From contig NZ_RHOW01000004.1 in assembly GCF_003946215.1 (NCBI RefSeq), forward strand, positions 1 to 64,000: a stretch of DNA of 64,000 nucleotides, given 5' to 3'. Source of the stretch: Lapidilactobacillus mulanensis. Lineage in GTDB: Bacteria; Bacillota; Bacilli; Lactobacillales; Lactobacillaceae. The position numbers and the translations under genes were made by a program. Of this stretch, positions 1 to 10,289 are shown in pieces (position 1 is the first letter of the stretch; every line of letters starts with the position of its first letter). The notes beneath the pieces are model-generated. The model had not been told where the DNA came from. It saw nothing but the letters and a program-made list of their open reading frames with translations, and did no database searches.

Positions 1-3
1 AAA

Positions 4-31
4 AGCGATATCTGTAAATTCAGATATCGCT
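4..31 (-). terminator. Hairpin, possible terminator of the tRNA transcript
   Basis: A perfect inverted repeat (AGCGATATCTG / TCAGATATCGCT around a short AT loop) is followed on the minus strand by TTTT at the window edge. It lies downstream of the minus-strand tRNA genes, so it could end their transcript. The T tract is cut by the window boundary. Confidence 0.4.
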
Positions 32-41
32 CATAAATCTC

Positions 42-88
42 CACCAACACTATTTGACAAAGACCCACAAAATTGTGTTGGTTTTTTT
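42..88 (+). terminator. Possible rho-independent terminator of a gene left of the window
   Basis: CCAACAC pairs with GTGTTGG across a long loop and is followed by seven T on the plus strand. The loop is longer than usual. It could end a plus-strand transcript entering from outside the window. Confidence 0.35.
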
Positions 89-192
89 CGAATGAACCTC
101 CAGCAATCAGACGCCCATTAAACATAAACTTCCTTATTAGTTCCACTCAATACAGAACCGTCAGCAACGTCCTAAATCCAGCCCAGGGTCTT

Positions 193-237
193 CCGCAAAA
201 CTGAACTAATTCTACAAACCGAATGCGACGTTATTCA
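193..237. repeat. Short hairpin repeat (single degenerate copy)
   Basis: This is a diverged copy of the short repeat seen downstream of secG, eno and clpP: GAACTAATTCTACAAACCGAATG followed in interrupted form by CGACGTT and ATTC, and then by the tag AACAAGCTAC just before the 3' end of tRNA-Val. The core hairpin is weaker here than in the other copies. Positions 89-268 show nothing else. Confidence 0.6.
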
Positions 238-268
238 AATTCTAGCATAAGTAAACTAACAAGCTACA

Positions 269-341
269 TGGAGGTTACAGGGCTCGAACCTGTGACCCTC
301 TGCTTGTAAGGCAGACGCTCTCCCAGCTGAGCTAAACCTCC
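269..341 (-). tRNA. tRNA-Val (anticodon TAC)
   Basis: The complementary strand reads GGAGGTTTAGCTCAGCTGGG at the 5' end. It has the anticodon stem TCTGC/GCAGA enclosing loop CTTACAA, the GGTTCGAGCCC T-arm and an acceptor stem GGAGGTT/AACCTCC with discriminator A. The anticodon is TAC, read as valine. The 3' CCA is not encoded. It is co-transcribed behind tRNA-Glu. Confidence 0.95.
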
Positions 342-352
342 AGATGGTGCCA

Positions 353-424
353 TGACCCGTACGGGATTTGAACCCATGTTACCGCCGTGAAAGGGCGGTG
401 TCTTAACCACTTGACCAACGGGCC
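353..424 (-). tRNA. tRNA-Glu (anticodon TTC)
   Basis: The complementary strand starts GGCCCGTTGGTCAAGTGGTT. The anticodon stem CCGCC/GGCGG encloses a loop with TTC, and the GGTTCAAATCCC T-arm and acceptor stem GGCCCGT/ACGGGTC are intact. CCA is not encoded. It is the first gene of a two-tRNA transcript with tRNA-Val. Confidence 0.95.
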
Positions 425-442
425 ATTCAATAAGCAATAATT

Positions 443-471
443 AGTATATCGAGAAAAGCAGTATTGGTCAA
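443..471 (-). promoter_or_regulatory. Sigma-A promoter of the tRNA-Glu/tRNA-Val transcript
   Basis: On the minus strand TTGACC (-35) and TATACT (-10) are separated by exactly 17 nt, and the -10 lies about 19 nt before the tRNA-Glu 5' end. This is a strong consensus match, as expected for a stable RNA promoter. Confidence 0.8.
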
Positions 472-578
472 TACTTTTACTCAAAAATTATTTGCCTATT
501 TTTTTAAATACTGTCGCAATACGATTCACCTTGCAAAAGTGATGACTCAAATCATAAAGCGAAATGCATCAGCCGACT

Positions 579-1706
579 TTAATTGGAGTAGACTTCATAA
601 TTCTGATCGAATGTTGGGTTAGTGAAGATAAACCCATTATTTGCATTCAACTGATTTTGACGCGTGGTTTCGTTGCTGACGGTTTCTTTTGTGAGGCTCA
701 ATTCGTTACGAATTTTATCGGAAACCCGTTGAATTTCTGTTGTGGAAGCAATTTGGACAGATGCTTCACCCCAATAGGCACCCACGCCTTGCAGGTGATC
801 ACTTTCAACCGTCGTGGCAGCACTCCGATAATTCTTGAAGATGGCGACCATTTGATCGAAGGTGAAATTGGTTGTGACGTTACTCGAGATCGAGTCTAAC
901 AACTTTTGAAAATTAGCCAAGGTCCCCGTTGAGGCAGCACTTTTAATGATCGACTCGATGATCTGACGTTGCCGTTGCTGGCGACCATAGTCCCCTTGCG
1001 GATCTTCATAACGCATCCGCGCATAATTAAGAGCCTGTTCGCCATTCAGATGCATCTTGCCTTTTTTGAAAGTTGAACCACCATATGAGAAGGCCAAGGT
1101 GACCTCCACATCGACCCCATTAACGGCGTTGACGATCTGTTCTAGGCCGCCCATGTTGACACTAACATAATTAGTCAGTGGGACATTTAAAAGCTTAGAA
1201 ACAGAGTTTAGGGCCATTTTAGCGCCACCCTGTAAGTTGGCCGAGTTGATTTTTTGGAAATCATAATTAGTCGTGCCGACAATTTGAGCCATCGTATCTC
1301 GCGGCACACTCGTCAACGTTGTCCGTTTCGTCTTCGGATTGATCGTGGCCACGATGATCGTATCGGAATTACCATAAACTTCTTTACGACCATAAGCCCC
1401 GGTATCCGTTCCGAGCAAAAGAATAGAAATTGGATCCTTGGCAACCACATTATCCGTCGTTGCCGCTTCTTTTGCTTTATCAACCGAGGAATAAGTCTTA
1501 TCTAGCGCACTTTTCGTTTCTTGATAAAGATGGACACCATATGCCACACCAACTAATAAAATTGCCGCAAGAACTAACAAAATAATTCTTAAAATAGGCT
1601 TTTTCTTTTTATCACGTGGTCGCCGCGGTATGAACGGTTTCTGTGATTCATTGTCTTTTCCATCGGTTTCTTGTTGCATCCGATCAGTTCGTGCATGTTC
1701 TGACAT
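579..1706 (-). CDS. LytR-CpsA-Psr (LCP) family cell-wall glycopolymer ligase
   Basis: LCP enzymes transfer lipid-linked anionic glycopolymers (teichoic acid, capsule) onto peptidoglycan at the outer face of the membrane. The 375-residue protein has a basic cytosolic N-terminus, one membrane segment at about 38-58 and an extracellular LCP domain. The family signatures are visible: NSDT at 113-116, SVPRD at 133-137, and an Arg-rich stretch around RMRYEDPQGDYGRQQRQRQ. The start has GAGGGG ahead of ATG. It stands alone between the tRNAs and smpB. Family assignment is secure; the glycopolymer attached cannot be told from sequence. Confidence 0.9.
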   Translation of the reverse strand: MSEHARTDRMQQETDGKDNESQKPFIPRRPRDKKKKPILRIILLVLAAILLVGVAYGVHLYQETKSALDKTYSSVDKAKEAATTDNVVAKDPISILLLGTDTGAYGRKEVYGNSDTIIVATINPKTKRTTLTSVPRDTMAQIVGTTNYDFQKINSANLQGGAKMALNSVSKLLNVPLTNYVSVNMGGLEQIVNAVNGVDVEVTLAFSYGGSTFKKGKMHLNGEQALNYARMRYEDPQGDYGRQQRQRQIIESIIKSAASTGTLANFQKLLDSISSNVTTNFTFDQMVAIFKNYRSAATTVESDHLQGVGAYWGEASVQIASTTEIQRVSDKIRNELSLTKETVSNETTRQNQLNANNGFIFTNPTFDQNYEVYSN

Positions 1707-1789
1707 AGGCGCCCCTCATTACGCGTAATTTTACAACATTATAGCATATTAATGTGATAAAAAATAACGTGGATAATTAAATGTTTATT

Positions 1790-1821
1790 AAAAAAGCGTT
1801 GACCATCGAGGCCAACGCTTT
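1790..1821 (-). terminator. Rho-independent terminator of smpB
   Basis: Minus-strand stem AGCGTTGGCC / GGTCAACGCT with a short loop, followed by a T run, 18 nt after the smpB stop codon. Confidence 0.85.
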
Positions 1822-1838
1822 CGTACCAGAGCTTAACA

Positions 1839-2312
1839 TCAGAAATTGTTCTTCATCACGCGTTGTAATTCGCGATCTTGTTCGCGTCGCTTAATGGTTT
1901 CGCGCTTATCGTACTCATGCTTACCAGTTGCGACACCGATCAAAACTTTCGCGTAGCCGTGCTTAAGATAAACTTTCAAAGGCACGATGGTCACACCCTT
2001 ATCTTTAACCACGCCGACTAATTTAGCGATTTCGCGTTTATGCAAAAGTAATTTTCGATTCCGCAGCGGATCATGATTGAACTGATTACCGGCATCATAG
2101 GGACTAATGTGAACATTTTCCAACCATAATTCACCTTGGCGAAAATGGGCATAGCCATCCTTTAGATTGATTTTGCCAGCCCGAACCGATTTGATCTCGG
2201 TCCCCGTCAAAACGACTCCAGCTTCATACGTATCTGAAATCGAATAATCATGTTGGGCCTTGCGGTTAGTAGCTAACTGGTTTTTAGGCTTTTCTGGATG
2301 TTTCTTCGCCAT
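1839..2312 (-). CDS. smpB: SsrA-binding protein SmpB
   Basis: SmpB binds the tRNA-like part of tmRNA and brings it to stalled ribosomes for trans-translation. The 157-residue product carries the expected opening ([23 protein letters not shown] region), '[21 protein letters not shown]' (shown by its start [10 protein letters not shown]) and a basic C-terminal tail ending RVMKNNF. An in-frame GTG exists 9 nt upstream, but AGGTG lies 6 nt before the ATG at 2312, so that start is preferred. smpB usually follows rnr; here a palindromic P2 repeat separates the two. No tmRNA gene was recognised nearby. Confidence 0.95.
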   Translation of the reverse strand: MAKKHPEKPKNQLATNRKAQHDYSISDTYEAGVVLTGTEIKSVRAGKINLKDGYAHFRQGELWLENVHISPYDAGNQFNHDPLRNRKLLLHKREIAKLVGVVKDKGVTIVPLKVYLKHGYAKVLIGVATGKHEYDKRETIKRREQDRELQRVMKNNF

Positions 2313-2406
2313 CTTGATCACCTACTTCATTTTGAAATTAACGAAAATAGTTCATGAGTTTTAGTGGATTTTGAAAAACATTGCTCTGATATATCTATGT
2401 GATTCC

Positions 2407-2604
2407 GGCGGAATTTGCGGTGAGAGCAGGCAACTGGCTGTGGGGACGGTTCCAGGATTTCCAAAGTACGGAAATTCTTACACCTGCAATCTGAGCTTTT
2501 CCAAGACCGGGAAAATCTCAGATGTGCCCATTTCTGTAAATTCGCCAAGTACGCTCATTAACAGAAATTTCACTGCGAGTACCTGCTCTCACCACAAATT
2601 CCCC
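2407..2604 (-). repeat. P2-type structured palindrome (solo copy)
   Basis: About 198 nt form an imperfect palindrome. The outer arms (GGTGAGAGCAGG / CCTGCTCTCACC) enclose three hairpins: ATTTCC/GGAAAT, the GAG-A...G-CTC hairpin with apical stem TTTTCC/GGAAAA, and TTTCTG.../...CAGAAA. Outer-arm bases differ from other copies on both sides of the stem, so pairing is kept. The flank CGAATAGAC...AGG and the GCCGGAA.CACA edge match the other P2 copies. It sits between rnr and smpB and is probably transcribed with them. No P1 partner is present. Positions 2605-2721 show nothing else. Confidence 0.85.
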
Positions 2605-2721
2605 CTCGTCTATTCGAAGTCAGAGAAATGATGTAAGTCTTTCTAAAAAACAGCTTTGCAAATCTTACCCCCAAAATAAAATCCGTTTAGGTAGTAGTTG
2701 CAGAAGAAGGTCGACTAATAA

Positions 2722-5043
2722 TTAACGCTTCTTTTGTCCATTGCGTGAACCATTAGATTTATGCTCATACTTGCCTCGATGGGTTGGCTTATTATTCTGG
2801 CCAGTCGTCGCAGGCTTGTGCGGTGCAGAGGTTCTGGTTGTTCTTTCTGGTGCAGGTTCTTGTCCGGCAATGATGAAATCGATTTGACCTTGATCAGGAT
2901 CTGAACGCAAAACTCTGATCTGAATTTCTTGCCCAATTTTGAAGACATTATGCGTCTTAGCACCCGTCAACGTCATTTGTTTCTCATCGTAGTCGTAATA
3001 ATCGTCACGCATGTTCGAAATATGGATCAAACCTTCAACGGTATTCTCCAGTGAAATGAACATCCCAAATTTGGTAACTGACGAGATAACACCCTTAAAT
3101 TCCTGACCGACTTTATCCATCATGAATTGAGCTTTCTTCAAATCATCGACATCCCGTTCGGTACTGATCGAGCGGCGTTCTTGCTCAGAGGTGTGAACAG
3201 CGATGTCAGGTAATTTTTCTGCCCAACGTTCTTTGTTATCGTCAGACATCCCTTGGCTCGCGTAACTATGGATCAAGCGATGAACCATTAAATCAGGATA
3301 CCGACGAATTGGCGACGTGAAATGCGTGTAGTATTCTGCACCTAAACCGAAATGGCCCAGAGCATCAACGGAATAGCGAGCTTGTCGCATGCTCCGCAAT
3401 AACATCGTCGTGACAACCATTTCTTCTGGTGTGCCCACAACTTTCGCCAAAGCTTTTTGTAATTCAATTGGCTTGATATCGTCTGCCTTACCGTGACCCA
3501 CGATTCCGAACGCAGAAACGAATTCGAAGAATGCTTTGATTTTTTCACCGTCTGGTGTTTCATGAACGCGATAAAGGAATGGCACGTGTAAGTGATTGTA
3601 ATGTTCAGCCACGGTTTCATTGGCTGCCAGCATGAAGGATTCGATCATCTTTTCAGAAGTCCCGCGATCACGCAGAACGATATCGATTGGCCAACCTTTT
3701 TCGTCGACCTTGATCTTAGCCTCTGTTTCCTCGAAATCAATGGCTCCACGTTCATGACGACGTTTAAATAAAATCGCATGTAAGTCAGCCATATCTTCAA
3801 GCATTGGGATTAATTGGTCATATTCTTTGGTCATCTCAGGATCATGATCTTCGATAATTTTATTGACGTTGTTGTAAGTCATCCGCGCTTTAGAACGGAT
3901 CACACTTGGAAAAATCTGATGATTCAAAATTTGACCCGTATGGTCGATTTCCATCTCACAAGTTAATGTTAAACGATCCTCGCCAGGATTCAACGAACAG
4001 ATCCCGTTAGATAAGCGGAATGGCAACATTGGTAAAACACGGTCGGTCAAATAAGTACTCGTGCCACGTTCGTAAGCTTCCTTATCCAGTGGCGAATCTT
4101 CAGTAACGTAATGGCTAACATCGGCGATATGCACGCCTAAATAAAAGTTTCCGTTTGGCAATTTGGTTAAGCCAACTGCATCATCGAAATCTTTTGAATC
4201 GTCGCCATCAATGGTCACCACCACTTGATCGGTCAAATCTTTGCGATTGACCCAATCATTGGGTTGTAATGCATCAGGGACAGTTTGTGCTTGTGCTTGC
4301 ACATCCTCGGGGAATTCGGTACGAACACCATGTGAATAGACCAGTGCCATAATATCGACACCGGGATCATTTTTATTACCTAAAGACGTGATTGCTAGCC
4401 CTAACATCCGAGTTGGATAGGCATCGCTAGGATATTCAGTCACTTCAACTTGAACCATGTCGCCCATTTGTGGATGGATACCTGTATCTTTAATATAAAC
4501 AGGATAATTGGCCAATTTTTTATCATGACTACGGACATAACCGATCAAGCCGGTCTTAGCGGCTTGCGCATCGCTGTATGGCTGGAATTCGCCCACTAAC
4601 TGAGTCATGCCATGCTCAAGAATCTCGCTAACTTCGCCTTCAGGACCCTTACCATTCCAAGGATTCGCCTTTTTAACAATTTTAACCTGAACGCGATCAC
4701 CTTGTAAGGCATGCGCAGTGCTCTGCTTAGGCACAAAAACGTCAGGAACTTCTTCAGTACTCTCTTCGTCAGTCTCGACGCGAACAAATCCGAATCCCTT
4801 GTCATTAGCGGAAAATTTACCGATCACTTCTTCAGAAGTTGGTGTTAATTTGAACCGCCCACCTTCATTGACCGTAACAGATCCTTCACCTTCTAATGTT
4901 GCCAAAATCTTGACTAAACGCTTGAATGCCGTTGCACCCTTGAGTTTTAAAATATCGTTGATATCTTGAACACCATATTTACGTTCAGGATTCTGCCGAA
5001 AAATCTCTAAAACCTCTGCTGTTAAATAATCTTGCTCTGCCAT
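2722..5043 (-). CDS. rnr: Ribonuclease R
   Basis: A processive 3'-5' exoribonuclease that degrades structured RNA and works with SmpB/tmRNA on non-stop messages. The 773-residue protein shows an N-terminal winged-helix region (about 1-70), cold-shock-like OB domains, the RNB catalytic domain with the acidic cluster DGDDSKDFDDAVGL near residue 280, and a C-terminal S1 domain (about 620-705, GVISSVTKFGMFI). A basic, low-complexity tail of about 60 residues (RTTRTSAPHKP...) follows. Length is normal for the family. RBS GAGGAATTAG precedes ATG. It lies downstream of secG in the usual order. Confidence 0.97.
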   Translation of the reverse strand: MAEQDYLTAEVLEIFRQNPERKYGVQDINDILKLKGATAFKRLVKILATLEGEGSVTVNEGGRFKLTPTSEEVIGKFSANDKGFGFVRVETDEESTEEVPDVFVPKQSTAHALQGDRVQVKIVKKANPWNGKGPEGEVSEILEHGMTQLVGEFQPYSDAQAAKTGLIGYVRSHDKKLANYPVYIKDTGIHPQMGDMVQVEVTEYPSDAYPTRMLGLAITSLGNKNDPGVDIMALVYSHGVRTEFPEDVQAQAQTVPDALQPNDWVNRKDLTDQVVVTIDGDDSKDFDDAVGLTKLPNGNFYLGVHIADVSHYVTEDSPLDKEAYERGTSTYLTDRVLPMLPFRLSNGICSLNPGEDRLTLTCEMEIDHTGQILNHQIFPSVIRSKARMTYNNVNKIIEDHDPEMTKEYDQLIPMLEDMADLHAILFKRRHERGAIDFEETEAKIKVDEKGWPIDIVLRDRGTSEKMIESFMLAANETVAEHYNHLHVPFLYRVHETPDGEKIKAFFEFVSAFGIVGHGKADDIKPIELQKALAKVVGTPEEMVVTTMLLRSMRQARYSVDALGHFGLGAEYYTHFTSPIRRYPDLMVHRLIHSYASQGMSDDNKERWAEKLPDIAVHTSEQERRSISTERDVDDLKKAQFMMDKVGQEFKGVISSVTKFGMFISLENTVEGLIHISNMRDDYYDYDEKQMTLTGAKTHNVFKIGQEIQIRVLRSDPDQGQIDFIIAGQEPAPERTTRTSAPHKPATTGQNNKPTHRGKYEHKSNGSRNGQKKR

Positions 5044-5216
5044 CTAATTCCTCACTATTTCTATAATTTAATTAGTTTCTCTATTGCTAAACACCATTGC
5101 AAAATTTCAAATGATTAGAAACATCATTCCGATTTGGCAATGATGCTTAGCACAAATCCCATTCACTGGCTCAAAAAAGCCTGATAACCCATCCCACTCA
5201 ACCCACGGGCCTTTCC

Positions 5217-5402
5217 ACACGCAGAACTAACTCTACAAACCGAATGAGACGTTCATTCCAGCTACAAACCACACGCGGGTCAACCTGCCCGCAGAACTAA
5301 CTCCACGAACCAAACAAGACGTTCACTCCAGCAAAACCACACACCACGGGTCTACCCACCCGCAGAACTAACTCTACAAACCGAATGAGACGTTCATTCC
5401 AG
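5217..5402. repeat. Short hairpin repeat, three tandem copies
   Basis: Three copies of an approximately 43-nt core (GCAGAACTAACTCTACAAAC followed by CGAATGAGACGTTCATTCCAG in interrupted form) start near 5217, 5289 and 5360, a period of about 71 nt. Each core contains GAATGA-loop-TCATTC. CGGGT...ACCCG before the third copy can form a second small hairpin. The array ends with AACAAGCTAC next to the secG terminator. The rest of the 5044-5471 gap shows nothing else. Confidence 0.85.
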
Positions 5403-5429
5403 TTCTACACCAAAAAAACAACAAGCTAC

Positions 5430-5458
5430 AAAAAAAGCCCCTACGATTTGCAGGAGCA
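5430..5458 (-). terminator. Rho-independent terminator of secG
   Basis: Minus-strand hairpin GCTCCTGC / GTAGGGGC followed by a run of T, directly after secG. It implies that rnr is transcribed from its own promoter or by read-through. Confidence 0.7.
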
Positions 5459-5471
5459 TCATTTCCCAGTG

Positions 5472-5708
5472 TTAATGTGACGACAGATAAACCAAGGCAA
5501 TTGCCAACACAAAGAAAATAACTCCTAAGACGGCAGTTGCCTTCTCCATGACCGCTTCAAACCCACGCTTCTTGGTTTGACCAAATAATTCGCCACCACC
5601 ACCAGATAGTGCGTTTAACGCATCTTGTTGTTTAGTCGGTTGCATCATAACTGCGATGATGATAATAACCGAGTCAATGATTAATAATGTCTGAATAATA
5701 TCGTACAA
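5472..5708 (-). CDS. secG: Protein translocase subunit SecG
   Basis: Small auxiliary subunit of the SecYEG channel. The 78-residue protein has two membrane segments (about 3-20 and 55-73) joined by the Gly-rich loop LSGGGGELFG, and the family motif AVMMQPTKQQDA. An upstream in-frame codon exists, but GGAGG lies 8 nt before TTG at 5708, which gives the typical start YDIIQTLL; this TTG is chosen. It is followed by three hairpin repeats and then rnr. Confidence 0.93.
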   Translation of the reverse strand: MYDIIQTLLIIDSVIIIIAVMMQPTKQQDALNALSGGGGELFGQTKKRGFEAVMEKATAVLGVIFFVLAIALVYLSSH

Positions 5709-5805
5709 TGGCTTGACCTCCGAAAACATAACTACAGAATCTTACTCATAAAACAATATCATAGTTGCGGACTTTTTTCCAGTCCCACAATCACTCAATT
5801 AAAAA

Positions 5806-6816
5806 CTATTTGTCTCGATAATAACTCAGAGGATTGCCTTTTTTCGCAATCGCAGCGGTTAATCCGGGAAATCCTTGTAAATATGTCCCCAAATCTTGCT
5901 TGGCCTTTTTCGGAATCGACTCCAGTAACCGAACAATCACGCCGATCTCCTCGTCAGACCAGACAACATGATAGCCATATAGTTGGCGCAGATGGCGGAC
6001 CGTATCCAAGTAACCGTCTTGAATAAACTGCGCACTCTCTGGGCTCAAAACAAAAAGGGTCCCCGTAATCTGTTTGATCTGTTCAACAGCGACCCGTGAA
6101 TCTGTGTCGGCAATTTCAACGAATTGCTGAAAAATTAAGTAACTCATTTTTTCATTCAGTGTGGGATTATCCGCTTGCCACATCGGGTCAGCTAAAACCT
6201 TCCGGGCTTCTGGTAGTGCCTTGATCTCGATCGCATACCAAAATCTATTCTGTAATAACAGTTTACTCAAGCGATAATAGTCTGAATGAAATTTGAAACG
6301 TGCCAGATTATCTGCGATGCGTTGAAAAGTTGATTCGACAACCATCGGGTCCAACAGAAGAACTTCTTTCAACAAGATCGTTAATTGATCGATCGTCAAT
6401 GAAACTTTATCCAGATAATATGTTGCCAACCACAATCGTTCTTCTGTTGGCAAATCTGCGTCAAGCCAATATTTCAAATGTGCCATGATTGCTAACTGCT
6501 TAACTTTCGGATCAGCGCTATTCCGATACTGTTCGTAAAAAGCCAACGGCGCGGGATCTTCTAACGAATCGAATTTGAGTTGTTGATAAGCCGACCTCGC
6601 CGTATCATCGGATTTCGGTTGTTCAGTATTCAAATGTTGCAATGTTTCTAAGTCTAACTCTAATCTTGACATGACTGTTAACAAGCTGTTGGCCTTGAGA
6701 TCCACTTCGCCATTTTCGAAACGGATGGCTTGGCGCTTGCTCAATAACCCGGTGTAAAGTTCTTGCTGAGTTAGATTCTGTTCTTCTCTAAATCGTTTAA
6801 TGATTGAACCAAGCAT
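5806..6816 (-). CDS. Rgg/MutR-like transcriptional regulator
   Basis: The 336-residue protein has an XRE-type helix-turn-helix at about 6-60 (LTQQELYTGLLSKRQAIRFE) followed by an all-helical C-terminal region of about 270 residues with TPR-like character. This is the layout of Rgg/MutR/PlcR regulators, many of which bind short hydrophobic pheromones. It is divergent from an ABC exporter gene, with a 160-nt gap. RBS GGGGCGGG precedes ATG. The family call is good; the ligand and targets are unknown. A possible short peptide ORF in the gap is described under findings. Confidence 0.8.
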   Translation of the reverse strand: MLGSIIKRFREEQNLTQQELYTGLLSKRQAIRFENGEVDLKANSLLTVMSRLELDLETLQHLNTEQPKSDDTARSAYQQLKFDSLEDPAPLAFYEQYRNSADPKVKQLAIMAHLKYWLDADLPTEERLWLATYYLDKVSLTIDQLTILLKEVLLLDPMVVESTFQRIADNLARFKFHSDYYRLSKLLLQNRFWYAIEIKALPEARKVLADPMWQADNPTLNEKMSYLIFQQFVEIADTDSRVAVEQIKQITGTLFVLSPESAQFIQDGYLDTVRHLRQLYGYHVVWSDEEIGVIVRLLESIPKKAKQDLGTYLQGFPGLTAAIAKKGNPLSYYRDK

Positions 6817-6976
6817 TTATCCCGCCCCCATGATCACTCTAACTGATAATCAGTTTTCAAATTTAATAGGTGTCGTTTTCGTCATCATATCATTTGAGTC
6901 TGGCAATAACAATCTATAGTCAGCTATATCGGCATAGCAAAGCTTAACCGGCCCTAGATCATTGGAGGAATCAACT

Positions 6977-8611
6977 ATGAAAAAAATTTGGAAAAGCGTT
7001 AAAGTTTCAAGCTATCTTGTCTTTTTACTCGGTCTGATCTTAACGTCATTCAACGGCGTCTTCGTTGCAGAGATGATCAAACGTGTTGGACAGTTCAAGT
7101 CGAATTCAACACCGCGGGAAATCATCACATTTACTTTAGGCAGTTTAGGCGCTTGGATCCTGATATTCTTTGGCATTTATTTAGCCTGTGTGATGCAAGC
7201 TTCGATCCTACGACAAATCAATGTCTTTTTAAAGCGTCAAGTTGCTCGCCAACAATTGAGGCAGCCACAAAATCCAAAAGTTACTGGAACAATTTCATTC
7301 ATCAGCAACGATTTGAATTTACTCGTCAACAATTATTTCGAACCAATTTTCAATATCGTGAGTAATATCGGTACGCTTACTGTCTCAGTCATTTATATGG
7401 TCTCCATTGATCCACTGATTGCGTTGCTCTACATTGCCATGGGGTTCACGATACTAATTCCAGAACAACTCGCCAAGAAGAGGCTCAATCAAGCCGGTGC
7501 CAATTTTTCCTTGCAAAAGCAAACCTACTTAGACTATTTGAAAGATATCTTAAGTGGGAGCACCACGCTCAAAGCCAACCAGGCGTTGCGAGTCGGCGAA
7601 ACAAAACTACAGTCAACTTTAGAAAACTCTGAAACCGCGCAATATCAAATGGATAAGCTCACAACTAAGGTGAGTTTCTTTACACACATCCTCTCGGGCA
7701 TCAACTTCATTCTTCCTTTTGGAATCGGGTTGCTCGTCATCAGTCAGACCCACTCATTATCGATCCCCTCGTTGATTGCGATTTTTCTGGCTTCTAATCA
7801 GGTTTTTAATCCGTTAATGTATACAGTCAGCTACTTCAATCAAATCACAACCACGAAAGATGTTCGTACGAAAGTTGAAGCGATCATTCAGGACAACAGC
7901 ACCACATCATGGCCAGAAGCAGCAGAATCAACTGACTTTTCTGTGGAAAATCGTTCACCATTTAAGACATTGTCGATCAAACAAGTGACTAAAAGCTTTG
8001 CAGATAAAGTCGTTCTGAATCAATTCTCGTTAGTCGTTCATCCGCATGATCGCATCCTGATCACTGGAAAAAGCGGTGCCGGTAAGTCAACGATTTTTAA
8101 TTTACTGATGGGTGTTTTCAAACCGGATCAAGGCGCGATCGATCTAGATGGGCATCCCCTCACTGATCCGCAGATATTTGGGATCATCCACCAACAACCT
8201 TATATTTTTAATCAAACTATCGCCTACAATTTAGCTTTAGGCCAAGCAATTTCCAGACAAGCTCTACTGGCAGCACTCGATACGGTTCAATTAACAACCG
8301 AGTTAGGTGCAGATCCACTGACTTATCAAGCCGGCGAAAGTGGTGCAAATCTTTCAGGCGGACAAATTGCGCGCATCGAAATTGCCCGCAATATTTTGCG
8401 CAAGAAGCCAATTCTACTTGTTGATGAAGTAACGGCTTCTTTAGATGATCAAAGTGCCACTCACGTGAGAAAGATTCTTTATGCACTTGACGTCGCCATC
8501 ATTGAAATCGCCCATCACTACAACAAAAATGGACAGCAAGCCAATTTCCAACAAGTCGAATTGATCAACGGCCAAGCCAAACTAATCGATCAGACCGAAC
8601 GCCCCACATAA
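6977..8611 (+). CDS. ABC exporter, fused membrane and ATPase domains
   Basis: A half-transporter of the type-1 exporter kind, 544 residues. About six membrane helices fill residues 10-300, and an ATPase domain follows with Walker A GKSGAGKS, signature LSGGQ and Walker B ILLVDEVTAS. A TTG lies 15 nt upstream in frame, but GGAGGA sits correctly before ATG at 6977. No peptidase C39 domain is present, so it is not a classical leader-cleaving bacteriocin exporter. Divergence from an Rgg-like gene suggests regulation by it. Substrate unknown. Confidence 0.85.
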   Translation: MKKIWKSVKVSSYLVFLLGLILTSFNGVFVAEMIKRVGQFKSNSTPREIITFTLGSLGAWILIFFGIYLACVMQASILRQINVFLKRQVARQQLRQPQNPKVTGTISFISNDLNLLVNNYFEPIFNIVSNIGTLTVSVIYMVSIDPLIALLYIAMGFTILIPEQLAKKRLNQAGANFSLQKQTYLDYLKDILSGSTTLKANQALRVGETKLQSTLENSETAQYQMDKLTTKVSFFTHILSGINFILPFGIGLLVISQTHSLSIPSLIAIFLASNQVFNPLMYTVSYFNQITTTKDVRTKVEAIIQDNSTTSWPEAAESTDFSVENRSPFKTLSIKQVTKSFADKVVLNQFSLVVHPHDRILITGKSGAGKSTIFNLLMGVFKPDQGAIDLDGHPLTDPQIFGIIHQQPYIFNQTIAYNLALGQAISRQALLAALDTVQLTTELGADPLTYQAGESGANLSGGQIARIEIARNILRKKPILLVDEVTASLDDQSATHVRKILYALDVAIIEIAHHYNKNGQQANFQQVELINGQAKLIDQTERPT

Positions 8612-8643
8612 ATCTAGCAAATTAAAAAAACGCATCTTTCCAC

Positions 8644-8826
8644 ACGCAGCACCAACGCCACAAACCAAATGAACCGTTGATTCCAGTCACCCACACACAA
8701 CGGGTCTACCCACTCGCAGAACTAACACCACAAACCAAATGAGCCGTTAATTCTAGTTACCCACACACAACGGGTCTACCCACTCGCAGAACTAATTCTA
8801 CAAACCGAATCAGACGTTGATTCCAG
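8644..8826. repeat. Short hairpin repeat, three tandem copies
   Basis: Cores start near 8644, 8715 and 8785 (period about 70 nt). Stem bases vary in a paired way: the third copy has GAATCA/TGATTC where others have GAATGA/TCATTC. The sequence ACACAACGGGTCTACCCACT recurs before copies two and three. The array ends in AACAAGCTAC beside the eno terminator. Nothing else is seen in 8612-8906. Confidence 0.85.
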
Positions 8827-8858
8827 TCACCCACAGTCACATATAACAAGCTACAAAA

Positions 8859-8890
8859 AAAGAACTCACAATTTAATTGTGAGTTCTTTT
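8859..8890. terminator. Bidirectional terminator after eno
   Basis: AAAGAACTCACAAT/ATTGTGAGTTCTTT forms a near-perfect hairpin with A and T tracts on both sides, so it can end eno on the minus strand and the exporter transcript on the plus strand. Confidence 0.85.
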
Positions 8891-8906
8891 CGATGGTTCA
8901 AACGAA

Positions 8907-10214
<1,308 letters not shown>

Positions 10215-10289
10215 TTACTTTTTACCGATCAAATCGGCGGACAACCTTATTTTACCAAATTACCAGGGTAAATAACAAAGAAATTGCGA

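Noticed and set aside
2313-2721. tmRNA (ssrA) gene beside smpB
   Set aside because: No tRNA-like acceptor end or tag-peptide frame was found; the region is explained by a P2 palindrome.
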